Shown: positions 23,453-30,906 of the stretch, piece after piece
Layout: each line of letters begins with the position of its first letter
Numbering within the stretch: position 1 is the first letter of the stretch
From: CAYRYU01 sp964428355
GTDB lineage: Bacteria > Muiribacteriota > Ozemobacteria > Ozemobacterales > Ozemobacteraceae
Length of the DNA stretch: 37,609 nt
Assembly: GCA_964428355.1 (NCBI GenBank)
Contig: CAYRYU010000070.1
Span: 1 to 37,609 of the forward strand
Direction: 5' to 3'
The notes under the pieces: model-generated
Database searches by the model: none
What the model saw: only the letters and a program-made list of their open reading frames with translations
What the model was told of the DNA's origin: nothing
Translations under genes and position numbers: made by a program

Positions 23453-25114
23453 ATGTCCACCCCACGTTCTCCGGTTTCCCCGACCGCCCTGACCGTTCTC
23501 ATCATCTTCATGGCGGGAGCCGCGGTCGCCGGACCCAATCCTGACCTGACCATGGCTATCGCCAAGGATCCCTATGTCCGGGACCAATTGACCGCGGTCT
23601 TTTCGGACGGGCCCGTCTTCTTCAACCACCTGGGGCAGTCGGAATGGAGACCCGTGACCACCCGCCAGACCTTCATCGACGGCGACGGGATCCGGACCGG
23701 AAACAACGGGTACGTGGTCCTCGCCTTTTCGACGGACAACCTTCTCCTGGTCAAACCCAAGTCCGGAATCCGCTTCCACATGCAGCCCCTTGGGGCTCCC
23801 CGTGTTCTCGCCCGGGTTCACGAGGCGACCCTGATGCTTTCCGTCCGCGATTCACAGAGCATCCAGGTCGACGGGCAGCGCGGAACCCTCTGGCAGGCGA
23901 ACGGGGAAGCCTCGTTCCAGTCGAATGGGAACCACGACATCGTCAAATCCCTTCACGGTGAGGCCATGTTCCGAATCGTCGGGAGCAAGGATCCCACCAA
24001 GGTCCCCGAAGGGCATTCCCTCGAGATCGACAGCCGCGGGCAGGAGTCCCCGCTTTCCCCGTTCGACACCCGCATGGAGTACGACTCCTTCCGCCGGTTC
24101 AACACCTTCCTGCGGAATTTCGACGAAGTCCAGAGGGCGATGTCGACCGAAATCTCGTACAAGGTCGATTCCGTGCTGGTCAACGGTGTATTTCTCAGCA
24201 ACCTCGAACTGGACCCCGACGGCTACCGGATCATCGATCCCGGAGCGGAGCCAGTTCCCCGGGAAATTCATCTCCAGATCAAGATCACACCCTATCCAAG
24301 GCCTGAGGACCGGTTCGAACTCTACTTCAGCAAAGATCTGATCTATGCACTTCGCGAGGGTCGGGACGGTTTCTACGAGGTCAGGTTCCCCGTTCCAACC
24401 TTCCCCGAGTTCTTCGTGAAGGTTCATTACATGGACTCGCTCGGAAGGGCTGACCGCATTTTCGAGAACCGCTTCGTGATCTTCAACCGTCACCGGCGGA
24501 TCGAGCAGGTCCGGGTTTTCCTGAAGCAGCTTTCGATGTCATTCGAGCGGCGCGATCTGGTGTTCCTCCGCGACCACGTATCCCGGGAGTATCGTGACAG
24601 CTTCGGAAACACCTATTTCCATTTCGTCAGGCTTCTCGAGGACAACCTCCGGAAGTACCAGGACATCCGGCTCGTCCTCCACCCACACACCTTCAAGTTC
24701 AAGGGAGAGCAGATTCTCGTCAACATGAACTACAAGCTCTCGGCCTTGACCGGGAGCTGGCTGTACCGATACGAGGACCTTGGCGCGGAACTGATGACCC
24801 TCGAGTTCTCGGATGGGGATTGGCGGATCCGTTCGAAGGCGAAGGGGATGTTCTTCCAGGCGATGAAGGTGGCTGTCGACCTTCGCCAGGGGGTCCTCCG
24901 GGGCCGTGTGACCGACGAGAACTCGGGTTATCCGATTCCGGGGGCAACCGTCCGCCTGCTAAATACCGCGATGAAAACCGTCACCGACGTGATGGGTGAA
25001 TACGTCATCTACAACATCCCCACCGGAAAATACGACGTCGAGATCAACAAGAACGGTTATGGGAAGGTGACCGTTTCCAAGGTTGAGGTTTATCCCACCG
25101 GAGAACGGTTCTGA
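23453..25114 (+). CDS. Exported protein with FecR-like domain and C-terminal carboxypeptidase-regulatory-like domain
   Basis: A 553-residue protein with a signal peptide ending near AVAG. Residues about 40-120 resemble a FecR domain (WRPVTTRQTFIDGDGIRTGNNGYVVLAFSTDNLLLVKPKSGIRF). A beta-rich central region (about 190-350) is followed by a possible NTF2-like domain (about 350-470: VRVFLKQLSMSFERRDLVFLRDHV ... DGDWRI). The C-terminus is a transthyretin-like carboxypeptidase-regulatory domain (about 480-553: GRVTDENSGYPIPGATVRLL ... GEYVIYNIPTGKYDVEINKNGY). FecR domains outside iron signalling often sit in surface or polysaccharide systems. No catalytic site is seen. GGGAGCGG precedes the ATG. 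It is tightly linked to the outer-membrane gene before it and the lipoprotein after it. Confidence 0.8.
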   Translation: MSTPRSPVSPTALTVLIIFMAGAAVAGPNPDLTMAIAKDPYVRDQLTAVFSDGPVFFNHLGQSEWRPVTTRQTFIDGDGIRTGNNGYVVLAFSTDNLLLVKPKSGIRFHMQPLGAPRVLARVHEATLMLSVRDSQSIQVDGQRGTLWQANGEASFQSNGNHDIVKSLHGEAMFRIVGSKDPTKVPEGHSLEIDSRGQESPLSPFDTRMEYDSFRRFNTFLRNFDEVQRAMSTEISYKVDSVLVNGVFLSNLELDPDGYRIIDPGAEPVPREIHLQIKITPYPRPEDRFELYFSKDLIYALREGRDGFYEVRFPVPTFPEFFVKVHYMDSLGRADRIFENRFVIFNRHRRIEQVRVFLKQLSMSFERRDLVFLRDHVSREYRDSFGNTYFHFVRLLEDNLRKYQDIRLVLHPHTFKFKGEQILVNMNYKLSALTGSWLYRYEDLGAELMTLEFSDGDWRIRSKAKGMFFQAMKVAVDLRQGVLRGRVTDENSGYPIPGATVRLLNTAMKTVTDVMGEYVIYNIPTGKYDVEINKNGYGKVTVSKVEVYPTGERF

Positions 25115-25142
25115 ACCCGCAAGGCTCGAAAAGGAGGCGGAA

Positions 25143-25772
25143 GTGAGTCATCCGAGAAAGGGATTTCCCCACCTGAGGTTGCTAATCCTGCTATCCATCC
25201 TGCTTTCGCTGCATGGATGCGGGAAGAGTCCGCCGGGCAGCGCCGGGCCGGAAGAAGGTTTCGTTTCGGGCAAGGTCCCTGCAAGCGTCGGAGCCAGGAT
25301 CGTCGCGATGGGGAACGGATCGGAACAGGAATTTCCGGTAGGAGATGACGGTTCGTTCGAGATCCGCCTCAGGCCGGGATCCTACAACATCCTTCTGAAA
25401 CAGGTGAGCGGGAAGCTGTCCCTCGTCTCCTCGGGAGTGACGATCGAGGAGGACGTAATGGTAAGCCTTCTGGATGTCAGCCTCGTACCGATCCCGACCG
25501 TCGTTTCGGTGTCGGTACCGCTTGTCTACCAGGATTCGGCCGTCATCGAGTGGGACACGGATATCGAGTCCGACGGCCACGTGGATTTCGGCACCTCCGT
25601 GAACTACGGTCAGTCGACCTACACCAAATCGGAAATGTCCCACAAGCACAGCGTTCAACTCTATTCCCTCCTTCCGGGGACGACCTACCACTTCCGGATA
25701 GTCGCTTCGAGGCACAGCCTGGAGGATGTCCAGACCATTTCAAGGGACTTCGCCTTCACCACCGACCCTTGA
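25143..25772 (+). CDS. Lipoprotein with fibronectin type III domain
   Basis: A 209-residue lipoprotein. The signal ends in LHGC (Cys26). A beta domain (about 40-110: GKVPASVGARIVAMGNGSEQEFPVGDDGSFEIRLRPGSYNILLK) resembles another carboxypeptidase-regulatory or transthyretin fold. An FN3 / purple-acid-phosphatase-N-type domain follows (about 115-209: SAVIEWDTDIESDGHVDFGTS ... LLPGTTYHFRIVAS). The start is GTG at 25143, chosen because GGAGGCGGAA precedes it; an upstream ATG at 25083 overlaps the previous gene and lacks the signal context. It probably forms a surface complex with the FecR-like protein and the barrel. Confidence 0.85.
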   Translation: MSHPRKGFPHLRLLILLSILLSLHGCGKSPPGSAGPEEGFVSGKVPASVGARIVAMGNGSEQEFPVGDDGSFEIRLRPGSYNILLKQVSGKLSLVSSGVTIEEDVMVSLLDVSLVPIPTVVSVSVPLVYQDSAVIEWDTDIESDGHVDFGTSVNYGQSTYTKSEMSHKHSVQLYSLLPGTTYHFRIVASRHSLEDVQTISRDFAFTTDP

Positions 25773-25887
25773 GGTCCTCTTGAAAGCCCCGAAACCCATT
25801 TCCAGGAAGATCCATCTTGCTTCCGAGTGAGGTACAATGTTAGTTTTCCATTCGAACAGAAAAGTTTCAGGAGAGAGGTGAGTCCCC

Positions 25888-28239
25888 TTGTCATCGAGTA
25901 TCGAGATCGTCAACAAGATCCTTTCACATCGCCTCCAGCAGGAAGATATCCGGAAGATCCTGGACTTCCTTCCGAACGAGGACCGGGACGAGTTCCTTCA
26001 CACGATCGCGGAAATCCTGGAGAAGGTGGCGACCATCCTCGATGTCTCCACCCGGATGTCGGATGCCTCATCACTTTCCAATCTCCTGTCATTGATGGTC
26101 CAGATCACGACCGAGACGGTGAAGGCCGAGCGGGGAACGCTCTTCCTCTTCGATGCCGAGACCGACGAGTTGTTTTCCCGAATTCTTCAGGGCGAAGAGG
26201 TCAAGGAGATCAGGTTTTCCGCCAGGCAGGGTATCGCGGGGACCGTCTTCCAGGCCGGAGAACCGATCATCATCAACGATGCCTACTCCGACGACAGGTT
26301 CAACCGCGAAATCGACGCGAAGACCGGATATCGTACCAGGAACATCGTCACCGCTCCGGTGAAGACCAGGGCCGGCCAGACCATCGGTGCTCTTCAGCTC
26401 CTCAACAAAAGGAAGGGTGACTTCACCCCCGAAGACCTGAAACTTCTCGAGGTCATCACATCGCACGCGGCTGCCGCACTCCAGAACGCGAACCTTTACG
26501 AGCAGGTCCAGAGAGCCCGGAACGAGGAGACCTATCTGCTGGAAGTGACCACCGCCATATCCTCCGAACTCCAGCTGAAGCCCCTGCTCGTGAAGATCAT
26601 GGAGTCGATCGTTTCCATCCTCGAAGCCGAGCGGTCCACCCTTTTCCTCTACGATGAAAAAACGGACGAGCTCTGGTCAACGGTCGCCCTCGGCCTCCAG
26701 AACAAGGAAATCCGGATCCCGTCACATGCCGGAATCGCGGGATCGGTGTTCACGACCGGGGAGACGATCAATATTCCCGACGCCTATTCCGATTCCAGGT
26801 TCAACCCCGAAGTTGACCGGAAGACCGGGTTCCATACCCGATCCATCCTTTGCATGCCGGTGGTGAACAGGTTTTCGAAGACGATCGGGGTTTCCCAGGT
26901 GCTCAACAAGCATGGAGGTCCGTTCAACCGCCGTGACGAGAAGAAGCTCAAGGCGTTCTCATCCCAGGCGGCAGTGGCCATCGAAAACGCCAAGCTGTTC
27001 GACGAAGTCCTGAACATGAGGAACTACAACGAAGCCATCCTCGAGAGCCTCAACACAGGCGTCATAACGATCAGCGGAAAACAGAAGATCGAAAAGTGCA
27101 ACGCAGCGGCCCTCAAGACTTTCGGAATAACCCGGGATTCGATCGTTGGCCAGCCTACGAACGAGTTCTTCACCGGCCCGAACGGGTGGATAGCGGAGAG
27201 CATAAAGAACGTCCTCGCCACCGGCAAGACCCATATGGCAATGGACGCGGAAGTCGCGGTCCTTCCCGAGAAGACAGCCTCGGTCAACCTGACCGATGTT
27301 CCACTCGTCAACGTCCAGCAGGAACCCATCGGCGCGATGGTCGTGGTCGAGGACATCACGACGGAAAAGCGGCTGAGGGGCGCCCTCTCCCGTTACATGC
27401 CCAAGGAGGTCGCCGAACGGCTCGTGGACGCGGAAGCGGTTCTCGGAGGGCAGATCCAGGAAGTGTCGATCCTCTTCTCCGACATCCGTGGATTCACCTC
27501 CCTCTCCGAAGCAGTCGGACCGCAGGAAACCGTCGCTTTTCTCAACGATTACTTCAGCATCATGGTCGAGATCATCTTCCGCCAGGGCGGAATCCTCGAC
27601 AAGTACATCGGCGATGCCATCCTCTCGGTCTTCGGGACTCCCTTCTCGACGGGAGAGGACGCTGACCGGGCGGTATTGACCGCGGTCGAGATGCTCCACG
27701 CACTCACGCAGATCAACGGAGCCCGAAAGGAAGCCGGGAAGGAACCCGTCGAGATTGGGATCGGGATCAACACCGACAAGGTTCTCGTGGGAAACATCGG
27801 CTGCCTCAAACGCATGGACTACACCGTGATCGGCGACGGCGTGAATCTCGCTTCGCGGCTGGAAAGCGCGAACAAGTTCTACCATTCGAGCATCCTCGTA
27901 AGCGAAATGACCTTCCGGCAGCTGAAAAAGTCCTACATCAGCCGCGAGGTCGACCGGATCAAGGTGAAAGGGAAGCAGCATCCTGTCTGGGTATACGAAA
28001 TCTTCGACCCCCAGGCCGCCGGCTGTGGGCGGTTCTCCGACTTCATCGGCAGCTTCCGCGAAGGGGTGCGGAAATACCAGGCCCGGGATTTCCGGGCCGC
28101 CCAGACCGCCTTCTCGAAAGCCGGGAAACTCTGTGAGAATGACCATCTGAGCCGTATGTACCTGGACCGGTGCGAACACCTCATCGCGGCCCCTCCCGAC
28201 GAAAAATGGGACGGGGTCTGGACCATGACCTCGAAGTGA
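25888..28239 (+). CDS. Class III adenylate cyclase with two GAF domains and a PAS-like domain
   Basis: A 783-residue soluble cyclase with no TM helix. GAF1 is at about 55-205, GAF2 at 220-372, a PAS-like domain at 378-490 and the cyclase at about 505-700. A roughly 75-residue helical tail resembles TPR-like segments. Catalytic residues are complete: metal-binding Asp532 (FSDIRGFT) and Asp576 (KYIGDAILSVFG), transition-state Asn653 and Arg657 (GVNLASRLES). Lys572 and Thr646 (YTVIGD) fit ATP rather than GTP preference. Each GAF keeps an NKF/NFD-like surface (LLNK, NIPDAYSD). The start is TTG at 25888 behind GAGGTGAG. It makes cAMP in response to GAF or PAS ligands that cannot be named here. Confidence 0.93.
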   Translation: MSSSIEIVNKILSHRLQQEDIRKILDFLPNEDRDEFLHTIAEILEKVATILDVSTRMSDASSLSNLLSLMVQITTETVKAERGTLFLFDAETDELFSRILQGEEVKEIRFSARQGIAGTVFQAGEPIIINDAYSDDRFNREIDAKTGYRTRNIVTAPVKTRAGQTIGALQLLNKRKGDFTPEDLKLLEVITSHAAAALQNANLYEQVQRARNEETYLLEVTTAISSELQLKPLLVKIMESIVSILEAERSTLFLYDEKTDELWSTVALGLQNKEIRIPSHAGIAGSVFTTGETINIPDAYSDSRFNPEVDRKTGFHTRSILCMPVVNRFSKTIGVSQVLNKHGGPFNRRDEKKLKAFSSQAAVAIENAKLFDEVLNMRNYNEAILESLNTGVITISGKQKIEKCNAAALKTFGITRDSIVGQPTNEFFTGPNGWIAESIKNVLATGKTHMAMDAEVAVLPEKTASVNLTDVPLVNVQQEPIGAMVVVEDITTEKRLRGALSRYMPKEVAERLVDAEAVLGGQIQEVSILFSDIRGFTSLSEAVGPQETVAFLNDYFSIMVEIIFRQGGILDKYIGDAILSVFGTPFSTGEDADRAVLTAVEMLHALTQINGARKEAGKEPVEIGIGINTDKVLVGNIGCLKRMDYTVIGDGVNLASRLESANKFYHSSILVSEMTFRQLKKSYISREVDRIKVKGKQHPVWVYEIFDPQAAGCGRFSDFIGSFREGVRKYQARDFRAAQTAFSKAGKLCENDHLSRMYLDRCEHLIAAPPDEKWDGVWTMTSK

Positions 28240-28294
28240 GATCCGCCCTCACTCGATAGCCCTGCCCGGGGAAGCTTACGCAGCCCAGAGGCGG

Positions 28295-28323
28295 TTGTTC
28301 CACGACATTCCTCGTGGTAGACT
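28295..28323 (+). promoter_or_regulatory. Candidate promoter with palindrome in the spacer
   Basis: TTGTTC (28295-28300) and TAGACT (28318-28323) are 17 bases apart. A perfect inverted repeat CCACGA-N6-TCGTGG (28300-28317) fills the spacer. A protein bound there would block or reshape the promoter. The hexamers are only moderate matches. Confidence 0.35.
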
Positions 28324-28384
28324 CGGCCGAAGCCGATCTGGCCGGTTTGGTCGAGACAGGTCGTCCCCGAGGAGGCGGATCGCC

Positions 28385-30688
28385 TTGAATCTTGCTGAAA
28401 ACCAGGGTGGAACCGGAAAAGGCCGCTTGGGAGCCACCTCCCATTTCTTCGGTCTGGAACTGGGACCGGGTGATCTTCTGCTGGCCGCATCCCTTTTGTC
28501 GGGCGTTGCCGGGGTCGTTAACCAGGTTGTCTGGCAGCGTGCTTTGAAGATATTCCTTGGAGGCGGCGAGGCGATCTGCGCGATGGTCGTCGTCCTGGTG
28601 TTCATGCTTGGCCTCGGAATCGGGGCACTTCTGGCCGCCCAGATCTCGGGCCGCCTGAGAAACCCATTGTCGGCCTTCGCCGTGGTCGAGCTTTCGCTCG
28701 CAGGGGTGAACCTCGTAATAGCGGCGATTCTGGCACAGGACATCACGGCTTCCCTCTACTCGTTCCAGCAAGCCGCCGTCTCACTCGGAATCTCGCTTCG
28801 GATCGCCTACCTCTTCGTTGCAGCGGGGGTTCTGCTGATTCCATGCGTCCTGATGGGGATGACGATGGCCCTTGCCTCCGAAGCGGGACAGCGCAAGTTC
28901 GGAATCGTTTCTCCCGCGTGGGTCGAGCATCTCTTCTTCGCAAATACCCTTGGCGCTTTTTTCGGGGCACTGCTTTCCGGATACTACCTGATCCCCTTTC
29001 TCGGACAGACACGGGCCCTGCTGGTCGCGATATTGGCCAACGCCGTTACCGGATGTCTTCTTCTGACAATGAACCGGCTTCCGGTGCCCGTTTCTTCAGG
29101 GGTTGGCGAGGGGGTCCCGGCGAAGGTCCCCGAAGAAAGGGAACCGGCCCCGGTCTTGGGAAACCCTGATCTAGGGTTGAGGAGCGAGGAGATCCTTTCC
29201 TTCTTCCTGGGTTTCAGTTCCCTGGCATACGAGATGTATCTTTTCCGGATCACGGCCCTCGCCCGGGAGCCTCTTCCCTACAATTTTGCGTCGGTTCTCG
29301 CCTTCTTCCTTTTCTACTGGGCGGCTGGAGTGATGCTGGCGGCATGGATCCCCTCCGCGATAGTTTCGCTGCTGCTCGTCTGTGCCCTTGTTGTCGGATG
29401 CGCGCCATTCGTCCATCATTATGAGAGGTTCGTGGCGGTCGATTTCGTGGCCTGGGGGGGGGACAAGCTTTACTACATCCCCTGCCTGGTTTTCGGGCTC
29501 CTGTACGGGCAATTGCTGACCCGCCTGATCGACCATTGGGGACGGGATGTCGGCCGTTTCAGCGGGTTGAACACCCTCGGGTGCTGTCTTGGGATCGTCG
29601 CCATGACGGTTTTCGGCCTCAAGCTACACGCCACATGGAGCGCGTGGTGCATTTCAGGTCTGCTTTTTCTCCTGTGGTTCTACGGTGCCGCGGTCCTGTC
29701 CGGATTTGGAGGTCTGAGGGAGCGGATATGGATGAGGCGTGGGTTTCTGGCAGCGGGTGCAGTGGCCCTCGTTGTTCTCGCGATTTCAAACAGCCGACAA
29801 CCCCTCATCACGAGGGATACTCGAATCTACTCCGGAGCGGACGGTGTCATCGAGATAAGGGAAACCGGGGACCTTTTCTGGGACGGGCTCTGGCATTCCA
29901 AGCTTTCGAACGGCCGTGACCATATCGGGACCTCTAACTGGATGCTGGCGGTGGTTCCCTGGTTGGCCCATCCCGGGATCGCCTCCCAGGGACGTGGCCT
30001 CGTGATCGGAATGGGAACGGGGATCACGTTGGGGACTCTCGCGAAGAGCCGGATGTTCAGTTCGGTGGACAGTTATGAGATCAATCACGACCTGAAACGC
30101 GTCCTTGTCGATTTCGCGACCGGCACCCTGAACGTTCTCGACAACCCCCGCATCAGGTTGATGTGGCAGGATGGCCGGTCGGGACTCGCATTGAATGATG
30201 ACCAATATGACGTCATCACCCAGGCCCCGACCTACCTGAAACAGGCGGGAAGCGCGATCCTGCTTTCCCGGGAGTATTTCGAGCTTGTAAAACGCCGTTT
30301 GCTGCCCGGGGGTGTGTTCTGCGTCTATGCCAACAGCCACGGTAGGAAGGCCCAGAACCTTGCCGTCGAAAAAACGGTTGCTTCAGTCTTTCCACATTAT
30401 CGCAGTTTTCGACGCGGTTACATGTTCCTCGCTTCCGACCGGCCGATAGATTTCTCGACGGCCCATCTGGCGGCCCGCCTTGCCGAAGACGATCCTCTTG
30501 CCGCGGAAATCCGGGGGGTGGCATCCGAAGCCCGTATCAGCCGTTGGCTGGACCCCCCCCGGACGGAATGGAAGCTGTGTCCATGGCGGATCACCGACGA
30601 TCACCCGATCGTGGAATACCCCGACATACTCGAAGATGCCATGCCCGGGACCGTTTCCGCGCACTCCGAAACGGCTCCCAGCCCCTGA
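28385..30688 (+). CDS. Membrane-fused spermidine-synthase-like protein
   Basis: A 767-residue protein of the fused MFS/spermidine-synthase type. About 12 or more hydrophobic helices fill the first roughly 450 residues. A cytosolic Rossmann methyltransferase-like domain follows (GMGTGITLGTLAKS, SYEINHDL, IRLMWQDGRSGLAL, YDVITQAPTY, SREYFELVKRRLLPGGVF). In true spermidine synthases the YDVI segment is followed by an acidic catalytic residue. Here it reads TQAPTY, so polyamine synthesis is doubtful. The TTG at 28385 is chosen as start because GAGGAGG lies 9 bases upstream; an ATG at 28295 lies inside the candidate promoter and adds an Arg-rich tail. Function unknown. It is probably monocistronic. 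Confidence 0.8.
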   Translation: MNLAENQGGTGKGRLGATSHFFGLELGPGDLLLAASLLSGVAGVVNQVVWQRALKIFLGGGEAICAMVVVLVFMLGLGIGALLAAQISGRLRNPLSAFAVVELSLAGVNLVIAAILAQDITASLYSFQQAAVSLGISLRIAYLFVAAGVLLIPCVLMGMTMALASEAGQRKFGIVSPAWVEHLFFANTLGAFFGALLSGYYLIPFLGQTRALLVAILANAVTGCLLLTMNRLPVPVSSGVGEGVPAKVPEEREPAPVLGNPDLGLRSEEILSFFLGFSSLAYEMYLFRITALAREPLPYNFASVLAFFLFYWAAGVMLAAWIPSAIVSLLLVCALVVGCAPFVHHYERFVAVDFVAWGGDKLYYIPCLVFGLLYGQLLTRLIDHWGRDVGRFSGLNTLGCCLGIVAMTVFGLKLHATWSAWCISGLLFLLWFYGAAVLSGFGGLRERIWMRRGFLAAGAVALVVLAISNSRQPLITRDTRIYSGADGVIEIRETGDLFWDGLWHSKLSNGRDHIGTSNWMLAVVPWLAHPGIASQGRGLVIGMGTGITLGTLAKSRMFSSVDSYEINHDLKRVLVDFATGTLNVLDNPRIRLMWQDGRSGLALNDDQYDVITQAPTYLKQAGSAILLSREYFELVKRRLLPGGVFCVYANSHGRKAQNLAVEKTVASVFPHYRSFRRGYMFLASDRPIDFSTAHLAARLAEDDPLAAEIRGVASEARISRWLDPPRTEWKLCPWRITDDHPIVEYPDILEDAMPGTVSAHSETAPSP

Positions 30689-30715
30689 TCCCATCGTTTT
30701 CCCCGAAACGGCAGT

Positions 30716-30744
30716 TTGACACGGATCACTCGAACCGGTATAAT
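30716..30744 (+). promoter_or_regulatory. Perfect sigma-70 consensus promoter of gpmI
   Basis: TTGACA (30716-30721) and TATAAT (30739-30744) are exact consensus hexamers separated by exactly 17 bases. Transcription should begin near 30751, leaving a leader of about 155 bases before the gpmI ATG. Confidence 0.85.
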
Positions 30745-30752
30745 CGCGCATT

Positions 30753-30867
30753 CCTTTTGTCCTCGCCCGGATCGGCTCGATCCGGTTTTCGGAAGGCCTG
30801 CGCGGGTTTCGCCCTTGCCCTATGCGAGCCGCAGGCCGTTACGGATTCGTTGTGGCCCGGACAAAGG
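30753..30867 (+). promoter_or_regulatory. Structured 5' leader or small RNA upstream of gpmI
   Basis: Three helices can be drawn. P1 closes the element: CCTTTTGTCC (30753-30762) with GGACAAAGG (30859-30867), one bulged base. P2 is CCGGATCG-GCT-CGATCCGG (30767-30785), 8 perfect pairs followed by TTTT. P3 is GGCCTGCG (30795-30802) with CGCAGGCC (30830-30837), 8 perfect pairs around a smaller GGG/CCC hairpin. The element begins at the predicted transcription start. It matches no riboswitch or SRP RNA motif I know. P2 with its short T-run could be an attenuator. Confidence 0.45.
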
Positions 30868-30906
30868 TAAGGGAAGCCCTCCGCAGAGAAGGACCATTGA
30901 ATCCGG

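Noticed and set aside
25810..25838. Promoter for the cyclase gene from TACAAT at 25833
   Set aside because: The only TTG-containing -35 candidate is 10 bases away and the correctly spaced hexamer is a poor match.
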